Below, in pieces: positions 1-10,990 of a stretch of DNA of 64,000 bases. The stretch is taken from contig QXEO01002115.1 of NCBI GenBank assembly GCA_007115705.1, forward strand, positions 753,018-817,017, given 5' to 3'. The position numbers and the translations under genes were made by a program. The notes under the pieces were generated by a model, which was not told the origin of the DNA, did no database searches, and saw nothing but the letters and a program-made list of their open reading frames with translations. Each line of letters starts with the position of its first letter. Within the stretch, counting starts at the first letter, position 1. Source of the DNA: Dactylis glomerata. Its lineage: Eukaryota > Streptophyta > Magnoliopsida > Poales > Poaceae.

Positions 1-119
1 TGGTTTTAGATTAGTTATTTAAATTGAAACACTTTTCCTGTTGAAAGTTTTTCCAAATTTTAAATAGAAGAAAGTTTTTTCCTGTTAAAATGAAAACAGC
101 AAGTTAAAACAGAAAAACA

Positions 120-312
120 ATGGGCACGTGGCGGCTCAGCAGCGCCCCTCGCCCAGGACATTGGTCCCGGTTTGTGGCATCAACCGGGACCGTTAATGGG
201 CACGTGGCGGCTCAGCAGCGCCCCTCGCCCAGGTCATTGGTCCCGGTTTGTGGCATCAACCGGGACCGTTGAGTCATTGGTCCCGGTTGGTGCCAAGAAC
301 CGGGACCAATGA
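120..312. repeat. CACTA subterminal repeats with a 77-bp tandem duplication
   Basis: A unit starting TGGGCACGTGGCGGCTCAG and ending near CAACCGGGACCGTT is present twice in tandem (from about 120 and about 197). A further CATTGGTCCCGGTTGG copy follows, ending at AACCGGGACCAATGACC. The inner parts are self-complementary (CCCGGTT/AACCGGG). In CACTA elements such subterminal repeats are the expected binding sites for element-encoded proteins; that role is inferred here. Confidence 0.75.
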
Positions 313-631
313 CCCCTCCAAATATAACTCGCCCTTCTTCCTCCCCCACTTCCCCCCAAATCGGCCGAAACTGCTAAGGACTTTTGCGCGCGGAGCGAAA
401 ACACGCCGGCAGGCTGTCCGAGTTTCCTGCCGCCGTCCTCGGAGAGCGCCGCCGCTGCCGCCGTCCTCGGTGAGCGCCGCCGCCGCCGCGACCTCTCCCT
501 TTTCCCCCGCGCCGCCGCTCATCACATTCTCTCTCTGCAGGTGGCCTGCGCCGCCGCCCTCCCAGCGTCGCCGCGACGCCCGGCCCCGTGCGCCCGCCCC
601 GCACCCCCAGCGCCGCCGCCCCCCTTCGACG
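313..631 (+). promoter_or_regulatory. Probable promoter and GC-rich 5' leader of the CACTA accessory gene
   Basis: A TATA-like stretch (CAAATATAACTC, about 319-330) follows the subterminal repeats. It is followed by a C-rich leader and a candidate splice donor GTGAGCCC at about 632. The next good acceptor, TATTGCAG, lies at about 2440-2447, just before the ATG at 2453. I infer a non-coding first exon and a 1.8 kb intron into which another gene has been inserted. Long open frames here are by-products of GC-rich composition. Confidence 0.35.
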
Positions 632-819
632 GTGAGCCCGGCCGGCCAATTTTTTCTTTTTTTTAAAAATTTCGCATTTAAATTGCCGTAGGCAAATTTT
701 TCATTACTTATATATATAATACATTGAAATTAAAAAAAACATAGAAAAATAAAAATAAAAATAAAAAGCCCTCGTCGGGGCGGGCACAGGGGCGTCGGCG
801 TCGTCGTCCTCGCCGCGGC

Positions 820-1798
820 CTACTCGTCGTCCTCGTCGGGGAGGATGATGTAGGGCGCCTGCGGCCACAGCCAGTTGGCCGCAGGCGGTGGAGGAGCACC
901 TGGTGGAGGAGGCGGCGGTGGAGTCGCCGCACGCGGTGGCGGCGGCGGTGGGCCTGGTGGAGGAGGCGGCGGTGGAGTCGCCGCACGCTGTGGAGGAGGC
1001 GACGGTGGCCGGCCGTGCTGCTGGTGCACGGACATGGCCAGCGCCAGTGTCGATGCCGGCCCACCGCCTCTTTTCCTCCTCCTCGGAGACGAGGACGGCG
1101 ACCCGGAGCTCCTCCTCCTCGGACATCGGTGGCGGGGGTGGCGGCGCCTCGCCGTGGTCCATCGCGTCGAGGATGCCGTAGGCGACGCTGCCGACGAAGT
1201 CGTCGGTGTCGTCCCTGGGCTCCTCGCCAGGGATGTCGTCGCCGCCCACCTCCGGCGGCGCCTCCTCGTCCTCCTCGTCCTCCTCCATCTCCTCGATGAA
1301 GGGATCCGCCTGCGGCGGCTCTGGCCCCGGCTCCGGCATGTACACGCCGGCGTAGGGGTTGGGGGCGACCTCCCCTAGGAAGGCCGCCCGCCACACCGGG
1401 TCGCGCTCCCGCGGCCCGAAGTTGTCCCACCATTGGCTATCGTAGCCAAAGGCGGGATCGGCGCGGAGGCGCGCCGGCATCAGTGCGCGCCGGCGGCGGA
1501 TCTCGGCGACCCGCTCCGGGCCGAAGCGCGGCACCGGCGGGACCGGCACGCGCCGGCTGTTGAGGTGCCACCCGCCGGGGAGGCTGCAGTCCGGCCAGTC
1601 CACGCTCTGGCCGCACTGGTACAGCGCCTGGCAGTGACTCACCGGAATGTACCGGCGGTCACGCTGGCGCTGCGGCGAGGCCGTCCTGGCGCGGCGTGGA
1701 GGAGACTGGCGGCGTGGAGGAGACTGGCGGCGCCCAGACCGGCGCGACCCGCCGGCCTCGTGGTCGTGGCTGCCCTTGCCCTTCTTCCAGAACCCCAT
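820..1798 (-). pseudogene. Uncharacterised acidic/proline-rich protein gene, probable frameshift
   Basis: I do not recognise a named family. Reading from the ATG at 1798, the protein starts MGFWKKGKG, has an Arg/Ser/Pro-rich stretch, then a more conserved-looking middle containing LPGGWHLNSRRVPVPPVP and AEIRRRRALMPARLRADP, then an acidic tract rich in E and D. Near 1048-1056 (the GID codons) the open frame runs into an unconvincing Thr/Ser/Ala-rich tail ending at 704. A one-base shift there instead gives LALAMSVHQQHGRPP, a long proline-rich region, and an end at 820 in ILPDEDDE. I take the second reading as the ancestral one, so this copy carries a frameshift. A T/A-rich stretch at 650-770 would be the 3' UTR and polyadenylation region. 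A weak TATA-like CCTTTAAAAGG lies on the minus strand at about 1884-1894. The gene is antisense inside the inferred first intron of the CACTA accessory gene. Confidence 0.5.
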
Positions 1799-2293
1799 GG
1801 CTGCTGTGGTGGCCGGGATGTGGTGGCTCTGGCGGCTATGCTGGCTATGGCGATGGAGGCTGGTGGCCGCGGCTCCGTTGGCCTCCTTTTAAAGGGGCCA
1901 GTGGCCGGGCGTCCAGCGGCCGCAATGAATGCCACCGAGCGGCAGCCCAATCGGCACGCCGGCGTTGATGCCGCGGCAGGCATTGAAGGTGACGGCGGGG
2001 CGCCCAAAGCACTGACGCGGCGGGACTCGAGGCGACGGGCACTGACGCGGGCGTCGCGTTGGAGAAGACGTACTGACGCACTGACGCGGGCCGACGCGGG
2101 TGCTGTTTTTTTGGGCCTCTTTTGCCCGCTGGTGCTGTTTTTTCGGCCTCTTTTGCCCGCTGGGTGCTGTGGGCAATTCCTATTTGACGCGCACCCCCAC
2201 AGACGTTAAAATCTTAGTGGGCTGGCCCAATAGAAATAAAAATTTATTATTTTTGTCCGGTCAAGAACATGCCTTCAGGCGTCCACCCGTAAC

Positions 2294-2326
2294 AGGCGCT
2301 TGAAGCGCCGAATAGGAATGCCCTTA
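2294..2326 (-). mobile_element. Harbinger-like terminus (GGGCATTCC... plus TTA)
   Basis: On the minus strand the sequence reads TAA then GGGCATTCCTATTCGGCGC, followed by a small palindrome (GGCGCTTGAAGCGCC, 2294-2308). A three-base TTA/TAA target and a GGG-initial terminus fit PIF/Harbinger elements. A weaker inverted relative (GGGCAATTCCTATTTGACGC) lies at about 2170. I could not find the opposite terminus near 640, so the limits of the insertion that brought the antisense gene are uncertain. Confidence 0.35.
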
Positions 2327-2452
2327 GTACTTAGTTAGAAGTTAGTGTTAGTTTGTTAGTTAGAATTAGAATTAGTTAAAATTAGTTTTAGCGTGCATTT
2401 TGAATATATAGCGTGTATTCTAACTAACAAATGTCGGTATATTGCAGAAACT

Positions 2453-5400
2453 ATGGATCCAGCACATAAAAAAAGTCAAGATGATGAATACTTCCTCCAA
2501 GGAATGATCCGAGAAAATGTAGATATTGATGTCACCAGGACATTTCTGAACGATTCCGGTGAGGGAGATGAATCTCTCAACCGAGGAGACGACTCCGGTG
2601 AGGTAGAAGCCTGGGACGGGGGAGAAGCCGGTGAGGGAGAAGCTGACAAGGGAGAAGGCGACGAGGGAGAAGCCGACGAGGGAGAAGACGACGGCTCCGG
2701 CCGAACCTTAAATCTCGGAAACTCCGGCGAGGTGTATATATGTTTTTTTGTAATGCCCGACTGTCTATATATATACATGCATATATTAACACTCTTTCTT
2801 ATTTTAGCCCTCCGGATCGAGCACTTGTTCCGTCAGAACAAAACGAGGCCCAACCAAAAAGTTGGACAACAAAGTGAGTTATAGGATCGAAGTGGTCGGT
2901 GTAGACGGCCAACCGCTAGCTCCTGAAGATGTCGCAAAAAAATTTGTCAAGCAATGTGGAGTTCTTGTGAGGGACCACATCCCGATCATCGTTCAAGAAT
3001 GGAATCGGCCAAGCAGCGGTGGAGTCCTGTTTGTCGGCGACGTCGCCAAAGATAAGCTTTTTGACAGGCTTATGCTTAATTTCCTCCTGCCGAGGCTAGA
3101 TGTGAATCCAGATGAGGAGAAGGAAGCAAATAAGGAGCTACTTAAAAGAGTAAAGAAGTTTGCTCTGATCAAGATGGCCGAGGCATTCAAGAACTGGAAG
3201 AAGAAACTGTACCTTAAGTTTGTCAAGTTAGACAAGACTCCGGATTTTAATCAAGCCGGCTATGCTAAGTTAAGACACCAGTGGGCTGATTTTGTGAAGT
3301 ACAAGACATCGGAGAAAGCTTTGGAAAGGTCGAGAATAAATCAAGAGAACGCTGCTAAGAAAGTGTACCACCATAATATGGGGTCTGCTGGCTACGCCGG
3401 TTGCATGCCTAAGTGGGATGCACTTGAGGTCAAGTATATTGCTGCCGGGATCAGACCAGAGCCCACAACATGGACACCACGGGCGAGAAACTGGTTTTAC
3501 GGCCATGGGGGCACGTTGGACGAAGAAGGGAGGGCAATATATACCCAGAAACACAAAGATCATCCCCTACTGCCCATCGAAGATATTAGAAGTGCAGTAC
3601 AAGATGTGGAAGCGGGACGGTTCGTTCCCGATAGAGAGAACGACGAGCTCACACGAGCCCTCAAAAATGATGAACACACCGGACGAGCACGAGGCACACC
3701 GGGCTCCAAGCCGTGGAAGGTTGCCTTCCCCGCGGAAATGAAGAGATATCCCGATAAAAGTCATCAGAGGAGAAAGGAAAGGGAGGCAGCTGAGAAAGCG
3801 GCAGCTGCAGACCGGCTGCGTAATGTAGAAGAAGCATTAAAGCGGCAGCAGGATCAACTCGACAGACTTAGCCAGCAAGGTATCAGCAGCCAATCTCAGC
3901 GGCACATGGTAGAAGCTGCATTCGATGGTATCGACGCCCTATCAAATAAGAAAAGCAGCGTCGCTTCCACCCAGCTCCACGATGGTGATGATGATGCACT
4001 GACGATGGCTCCTCCTAAACGCTACCCAGTGGATGATATCACGGAGAGCACAGCTTGTGAGCTAAAGGTGCAAGTTATGAACTTAAGGGTGACAGCGGCG
4101 GTCGGCATGGCCGTACCAACTGCGCCTAACGGAACTTGGCATTGCAGACCGATTCCAAAAGGGTACGCTGTCGTCACGGTGGATGATGTCAAGCAAGATT
4201 TTGAGGAGCTGAAGCTGGACCACCCTGCAGGGGAAGATAGGGACCTGACTGAACTAGGAGAAGCCAAAGGGGGGACTATTGTATGGCCAAAGGAGCACAT
4301 CGTGCTTCCAAATTATGTCCCGCCAAGGCCACCCACTCCTCATAGCAGCAGTCCACCTTCGCCGCCACCTCACCATTCTCCAGCGCAACCGTCGCCTTCA
4401 CCGCCTCACCACTCACCGCAGCTGTCTCCACCGCCGCCTCAGCCGTCTCCGCCGCCGCGTCAGCCGTCTCCGTCCCCTGAGCCTCAGAGACTAAAGCGGA
4501 AGTATACTAAGAGGGGCAGCACCACCAGCAGCAGCAAGAGCACGTTCCGATCACCGAAACGTAAGCTATCGCCCCTCCCAAGAGTACCTCATCAGAATAT
4601 GAAGAAGCTTCCTTACGAGAAGACAGATGAGGAAATTTCTACGGCCGCAGATGCCCATTATCAACAGTGGAAGACTGAAATGGCTAACAAGAAAAATCCA
4701 AAGCCGACGGAGCCATTGATCTTCCCGGTCACCGCAGAAGATAAAGCCAAAGCAGCCGCGCTTAATATTCAGCTTCACCAACCCATAGCGCTCACACCTG
4801 ACTATAATCGCTCTATTACCAAGTCAGCTGAGGCAAAAGAGCGGAGAGTCGGGAAAGAAGTTGCCCAGCTCGGACAACAGAAAAATCAATCGATCGAACC
4901 GCTCAAAGTGTACGATACCAATGAGTGGAGAGCCCAGGAGCGGCATGATCCGAACATTGATCCGGAGTTTATTCAACTCTACGGAGAAAAGGCCAAGTTA
5001 TATGGACTGTCTATTGCTGAGTACATGAGCCGTCTGGATGAGTTCGAGGGGTACCAGCAAATAGCGTACAAATACCGGTACGGGGATCCTCTCGTCAAAC
5101 CCGAGTTAGTCAAAGATCTACCAACAAAAATGCGGAGATTGCATAACTGGTACATACAAGCCTGTGCTGAATCCACAAACTGGATCTATGCTGGATATAA
5201 ACACCACCATTACGGTCATGGAGATGGCTTCTTACTGATGGAATTTCTAGAATTTTTTCAGTTTTACCAACAAGACGCCTCGACAAAACTATTGTCAGTG
5301 CCTATTGCCTGTAAGTATTATTAAGTCTTTCTAGCTCAGCTCATTCGTTGCTTGTATAATCTTACTCATCATTATACTAATTATATATGCAGAATGAAGA

Positions 5401-6256
5401 TTCTCGAATGCGACCGAGGAGGAATCTTTGACCTTGGGTTCGTTGACTGCAATTTCGTTCATGAAGATACTCTCAAAAAAAAACCCAAAGAGACAGAGGA
5501 TAACTTGGTACAATCGTTGAAGTATTTCAGCAACAGAAGGGAAATACTATTTCCTTACAACTTCGAGTGAGTGTTACTGTCTTGTACACATTTTGTTTTC
5601 GCTTTACTCGATGTTAAGCTATTTGACTCATTATGTCTGTGCAGCTTCCACTTTATTCTGTTAATCATTAGTGTTGACGAAGGAGTAGTCAAAGTCATGG
5701 ACTCAAAACGCACACCTTTAGGAAATTGGGCGAACATGCAGGAATGCCTCCAGAAGGCTTGGAAACGGTTCACCGCCAACACTAGGGGTGTTTGGAAGCC
5801 AGAGCTTACATTTAAACCATTGAATGTAAGTACTACTTGCTAGATCCACGTATCTCTTTGATTCTAGTTTCAATACAATTATCATGCTTGATTCTTATTT
5901 TGATTGAACTCCGTTCTCGTAAAGTGCTTGAGGCAAGAAGCTGGGAATAACTTATGTGGATACTATGTCTGCGAGTTCATTCGCCAGACGACCAAAGAGA
6001 AGGGTGCAGACCGAAACATCAAAAAACTTGAAGTACGATAAACAATAATCTCAACATTATTTTATTACCATCAACTGTGTTTAGTTTCATTCATATATAT
6101 TGATCCCCTTCTTTAAATTAGATCGAACGGATGCGGGACGGTCTTCTACCACGGGAACGCGTGCAAGCAATTCAAGAGGAAATTGCCGGTTTCTTATTAG
6201 AACAAGTCATAGATCCGAAAGGAGAATACTATTACCCGGTTCATTTAGAAGGGTGA
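2453..6256 (+). CDS. CACTA accessory protein: Transposase_24-like region plus Ulp1-like (C48) protease domain
   Basis: Six exons fit: 2453-2731, 2808-5310, 5393-5566, 5645-5825, 5925-6032 and 6122-6256, all with GT/AG borders. The start MDPAHKKSQDDEY follows the acceptor TATTGCAG. Exon 1 encodes a Gly/Glu/Asp-rich repeat region. Exon 2 has a plant Ptta/En/Spm (Transposase_24-type) region (about 2850-3750), a coiled-coil-like Arg/Glu/Gln stretch (about 3760-3890) and a Pro/Ser-rich linker (about 4310-4510). Exons 3-6 form a Ulp1-like cysteine peptidase domain. His is in FDFHFILL (codon 5649-5651), Asp in VMDS (5700-5702), the oxyanion Gln in CLRQE (5934-5936) and Cys in NNLCGYYVCEF (5955-5957), so the catalytic set is complete. 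Such protease-domain proteins are common second genes of plant CACTA elements; in-cell function is unproven. The exon 2/exon 3 join as written creates TAA, so either a small indel has occurred or another donor is used (GTCAGT at 5294 keeps frame but drops residues). Confidence 0.7.
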
Positions 6257-6469
6257 AGTGTAAAAAAGAAGATGTAAAATCAAATTTGTGTGAGTTACCG
6301 ATTGTAATAGCGACCAAGCACGACGGATGAGACGGTGAATAATATATTCGTGACCATGATGTGTAATATATATATAGTGTGGTTCCTTCATTATTGATGT
6401 ATATATATAATACCATTAAATTGAATACAAAACACACCAAATAAAACCCTGAACCCTAAATGGGAAAAA

Positions 6470-6678
6470 AAACATGGATCAACGATCCCGGCTCGTCCTA
6501 CGAACCGGGACCAATGACTCAGGCCCCCTCGCCCCGCAGCGCGTCCACGTGGAGACCTATCGGTCCCGGTTCGTGCTGGAACCGGGACCGGCATTGGTCC
6601 CGAGTAATGGATCCCGGTTCGGCAACCGGGACCAATGGCCCAAATGAACCGGGACCATAGGCCCTTTTTCCACCAGTG
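6470..6678. repeat. Right subterminal repeats and terminal repeat of the left CACTA
   Basis: Repeated TCCCGGTTCG / AACCGGGACC units alternate in both orientations (about 6487-6655), ending in the terminal repeat GGGCCCTTTTTCCACCAGTG-like sequence whose last base is 6678. The arrangement mirrors 160-310. Confidence 0.75.
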
Positions 6679-6934
6679 CTTATTTAAGTGAACTCTGTCC
6701 GCTTGGGTGTTTCACGTCATAGCATGAGTATAGGAAGGCTGGATCCATTTGTTGGTCCATGGCGTGGCTAGCTAGGTCTCTGCAAAAAAATTTTATCATG
6801 GCCAATTGTTTGGAGCGTTATGTGTTAGTTCAACGTGGCTAATTATTTGAAGCGTGTATGTGTTAGTCTGTTTTCTTATTAAACGTATTATACGTGACAT
6901 TGCAGACTACTTTTTATACTAACTATAGTTTTAC

Positions 6935-7067
6935 GTAACGTTTATTATCTTTAAATCCTAGCCATATATTTTAAATCTAACAATTATAATTAATTTAGAT
7001 GATGTGGATTAACGTGGTGTCTCTATTTTAAACCTCCGTATTATGCTTTTAGTATATAATAGATAGA
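6935..7067 (+). repeat. Dispersed repeat, copy 1 (inverted relative to 26773-26905)
   Basis: The segment from GTAACG to AATAGATAGA is the reverse complement of 26773-26905 with moderate divergence; shared blocks include GATGTGGATTAACGTGGTGT and CTTTTAGTATATAATAGATA. On the minus strand it begins TCTATCTATTATATAC, which resembles a grass Helitron 5' start (TC...). The element's other end was not found. Confidence 0.5.
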
Positions 7068-7249
7068 TGTCACTTTCCTCATACATCACATGGAAACAGA
7101 ACTGTGCGAATTTAATTCTTGCAAGTGTATTTTTCTTTTCACGTCAGTGTTTGTGTCATAATGTCATTGCTAAGTGCTTACTCATGTCTGCGACTATGGT
7201 TTGATTTAAAAAGATTGCTTCAATTATAAATACATCCTTCATATTGCTA

Positions 7250-7486
7250 CTCCCTCCATGCCGGATTACAGGGTAAATACGTACTTTGAGACAAACTTTA
7301 ACCTTTAATTTTAGTCAAGAAAATATAAGATATATTATATAAAAATTATACCATTAGATTCATATTCAAAAGAGCTTTCTAATGGTATAATTTTTATGTC
7401 CAATATCTCAGATTTTTTTGACTAAAACTAATCACTAAAGTTTGTCTTAAAATACATATTTGCCCAATAATCCGGCATGGAGGGAG
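7250..7486. mobile_element. Stowaway-type MITE (Tc1/Mariner)
   Basis: Terminal repeats CTCCCTCCATGCCGGATTA and its inverse TAATCCGGCATGGAGGGAG bound a 237-bp A/T-rich segment that folds on itself almost completely (for example the AAAATTATACCATTAGA arm against its inverse). It is flanked by TA on each side, the target duplication of Stowaway elements. Non-coding. Confidence 0.9.
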
Positions 7487-10400
7487 TATTTCAGAAGCCT
7501 TGCTCTTTTAGAAGTGTTGTAGGAGGAACAGTTAGATGATAATTACAACTTGCAGGGCTTATGTTGCAGTGTACCCCATGATTTTAGTAAATTGCCATTC
7601 CATCATTGTACTATTGACCAAAAATTGGTGTCTACATATACTCTCTGTCAATCTTCCATCATATTATATAGATTTTAGTTATGTACTCAACTTGCAAGGT
7701 AATATGGGAATGCTAATTAAAATTTATTCTACTGAACTCGAATAAAAACCCCATTCAACATCATGTGCTCTCTATAGCAATATGATATATGTACTTTTAG
7801 AGTTATTTTTTAGATCCTTTTGTAGTTATTTGATAAGATCACTGCGCTTGATATTCTGTCAACATCCTATGCATGCCATGGTTCAGTGATTATGGCAAGA
7901 TCGAGCAATATAGACTAGAAAGGTAAGACCGGGGTATGTATATAACTATGGACATTTAAATTCTTATGCCAGCTTTAACATTTGTTTAAGACTTTTTGCC
8001 ATCTGAGTTTTTTTTCTTAGCTCCAACTTTAAAAATAAAATAAAAACTGTGAATTACAACGCAAAGTTGATATGTATCTTAAGTAGGATTTTAATGTTCA
8101 ATGGGATGAGTTAATGTTTTCAAGTGTTTAAAAAATTTGGCGTAGATGTCTCGGAAAGAGGAAGTATTTCCTTAATTCGACCATTGACATTTGTCTATAA
8201 AAAATGAACTAAGTCATTATTTTAGTATTGAAGGTGTTGTGCCATGTGTAGGTTCATACATCATTTCATATGTTTCAGAGGTATTTTACATGCTATTTAT
8301 TTTAGCAGTGCACTCCATGGTCTGTAGGCCTGTGTCGAGCGTCGTTGGTGACAGGATCTCAGTTTTACTTGGATGGCGTCAGACTCTAGGTAGCTTCTTG
8401 GATCATATTTTGTGGTTGTTCGATCATAGGCGTGTTCAGCGATTTTGTTTTGTCGTCCATGCCTAGAGGCTTGGGGTTTCGCGAGTGTTTGGACCAACAG
8501 CTATGCCATGGTCTGATGTGGTTTGCCATCAGCCCGGTCGATGCCGGAAGTAGTTCAGAGGTTAGTCGTGACCTAGGTGAGTGTTATTTTCCATGATGTG
8601 GTTTATCCGTCTTTAATGTTTGTTCTAATCTCAGAGTTTTTTTTTTACAATACGTTGATGCTGATCTTATATGTGTTCTGTTGTGGCTGATTTGGTATTT
8701 TTAGTCACCCGGCAAGATAACTTACGGAAGTGGCTACTGTCGACATAGCTGGTCAATTCAGATCATGCATCACCTCTTCATGTCTGTTCTTTTATCTGTT
8801 TATCCGGGCTATGCATGATCTGAGATAATGGTATATGCAAATTAGACCAGAAACAATATTTTAGTAATATATTTGTTGGGGCATTATCAGATTAATGTAA
8901 AGGTTAACGATCAGGTTCTTATGGATTTCAGAATTTGGAACATGCTAAAAGAATACTCCCACCGATCGGAAATAAGTGTTGGTGACTTAATACAAACTTT
9001 TCTTCCTATATGATGCATAGGTAAAACCAGATGATCCATCCTAGTTTACATACTACAATATAGGAAATTTGGTTGCCAAAGCAGAGTTACAGTTAACACT
9101 TGGCACTACAACTAATCTGTAAAAAAGAAAGGTGAAAGACCATGTGATAAGTAGATTGTTAGTTGTGCACACGATTCATCCTGTATTTGAATAATTATAA
9201 TATATATCAATATATTGAAACTATTATTTGGTCCCATTAGACAGGGATTAGCTTTATGCCAATTTTACTACTTGTTGTCTTGTTTGCCAATGTTCTTCTA
9301 TTCTTCTTACCGCCAAATATATTTTTATTTGCTCTATACTTCACAGCCAAGTCCCTTTGCTTTATTACTATCACCATCACTTCTCATTGGATAACAAGAC
9401 TTCCGAATTTAGACTTTGAGCTTAAAATTATTGTATCAGATAGTTGTACCGAACACTTTTGCTGCACCGTTATAGTAAAATCTTTTACTATTTAGGCATG
9501 TATATTGCTTACTCTACTGAAGTTGGCAGGTACAAGCTCCTGCTGCTTTATTGGTTTGATTCAGTGTATAGTGCCAATAAGTATTTGTGTCTAACATTAA
9601 TTATGTTCTTATATTTTGGAATGTATTAGACAGAATAAACGAATATCTTATGTAGTTGCTGCTGACATCTTATGCATTGTGATCCCAATCAAGTCCATTT
9701 GTTAACCAAAATAATGAATATGCCATGCAACTGTAATTAGTGCAATTTCTTAATCATATAGCAGCACATTTATATTTTATGGACAATATTTACATCACCA
9801 ATGGGGTTCTCTTCTACCATCCACATGTAAGACACTTGACATGGCCAATTGATTAGGACACGTGAATTGCTAGGTTAGTTGTTTAGAGTTAGCGAGTCTG
9901 TTTGCATGTGAATAATTTGCCTGCATAACCATGAGTGCCTTTTGTTCTTCTTTGCAATTTTGACAATTCATAGTTTCAAGTATCCATTTCATTGGAAGGG
10001 TCTCACTTTCTAGGTTCTCTTTGTTCTGCTATTAGGTTGCTGACATGAAGGACATTATCTCTGTTAGGCATTTCAACAAGCTGTTGGGCGCCGAACTTCC
10101 ACCCCTTCAGGTTCATATCGTTACATGAGTTGCAGGCTCATCTATTGTCCTAATTCAATTTCGTTATCTTTAGTCTCACCAGTATGCATATCGCACTGCT
10201 ATCAAGTCAGTACTAATTACACTAGATTTTGAAATTGGTCTATATTTGCTAGAATATAGAGACGAATTGTATTGCGGTCCACTTTTCAGGATTGCAGTGT
10301 GATCCTACATTAAGCTTTTTGAATTTGTACCTATTATATTATTATTTGCACAACATGCATGTTATACCCCTTTGCTAACATATATGTCAAACTGTTCATA

Positions 10401-10990
10401 TCAGTATAATTCTAGATTCTTATTTCCTTTTTTGGGTCTCCGATACTAATTTAAAGCGATATCTTACAGCAAGCTCCCAAAAGATGTATGTATGTAGACT
10501 ACTATCTTAACATAGATGTGAAACTGCTTTTCTACCATAAATGTCTGATTGTTCATATGAGAATAATTATAGAATTGGCCCATTATCCTTTTTAGCCTCT
10601 AATTACTCTAACCAGTAATTTTAATTGGCTACCCCGAGTGGTGAGTGCCTCTCCTGGCACGTATGTGTAAGATCCTCGGATATAGGTTGAAATCAATTTG
10701 AGGGGTACATTTATCTGGTAAATCGGTCTAAGGCAGCCGCCTGGAGCATTAGATCCTACAATCCCGGCAAAGGCGTCGCCTCCCTCCGCAACAACAGCCT
10801 AGGCACCTACTGGCTATTAGCTCCCTGCCAACCCCACCACCACCTTGAAATTTCTCACTCTTCTCTCAGAATCAGAAGCTGAATGGTTTGGAATTCTAGT
10901 TTTCTTGGTCAGGTCGGATGGCGCCCAGCCACACCTGGTAAGCATTTAGTTCCAGAAGAAGTGCAGCTGCAGGTAACCACGAGGAGTCGC
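7487..10990. other. Gene-poor DNA without a supported gene
   Basis: This A/T-rich stretch has only short chance open frames. One isolated Stowaway-like end (TACTCCCACCGATCGG) starts at about 8954. A single exon-like segment is listed separately at 10036-10110. Around 10740-10980 a C-rich stretch could be an old transcribed leader, but no start or frame is convincing. Confidence 0.5.
10036..10110 (+). other. Exon-like fragment of unknown origin
   Basis: A 75-base open segment lies between an acceptor-like CTATTAG and a donor-like GTTCAT. It translates in phase to VADMKDIISVRHFNKLLG followed by AELPPLQ, with coding-like composition. No neighbouring exons could be linked, and I do not recognise the protein. 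It may be a relic captured by a transposon. Confidence 0.25.

Larger units (their letters stand above)
1..6678 (+). mobile_element. CACTA (En/Spm) DNA transposon, left end outside window
   Basis: The right terminus is seen at 6671-6678 (CACCAGTG, the inverse of a CACTGGTGGAAAAAGGGCC terminal repeat). Subterminal direct and inverted copies of a GGTCCCGGTT / AACCGGGACC unit occur near both sides (about 160-310 and 6485-6655), which is typical of Triticeae CACTA elements. The interior carries only the accessory gene at 2453-6256 and an inserted antisense gene; there is no TNP2 transposase, so the copy is probably non-autonomous. The left terminus is not visible, but the left subterminal repeats suggest it lies a short way upstream of position 1. 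Confidence 0.8.

Noticed and set aside
248..691. Open frame of 147 codons in the GC-rich leader of the left CACTA
   Set aside because: It spans subterminal repeats and a C-rich leader, has no domain, and overlaps opposite-strand frames of similar length; composition explains it.
1433..2209. 258-codon plus-strand frame opposite the acidic/proline-rich gene
   Set aside because: It is a shadow of the minus-strand coding sequence in high-GC DNA; Arg/Ala-rich with no motif.
2160..2323. Complete small MITE between GGGCAATTCC and GGAATGCCC
   Set aside because: The two ends are only loosely inverted and the left one lacks a TTA flank; more likely one real terminus plus a related internal repeat.
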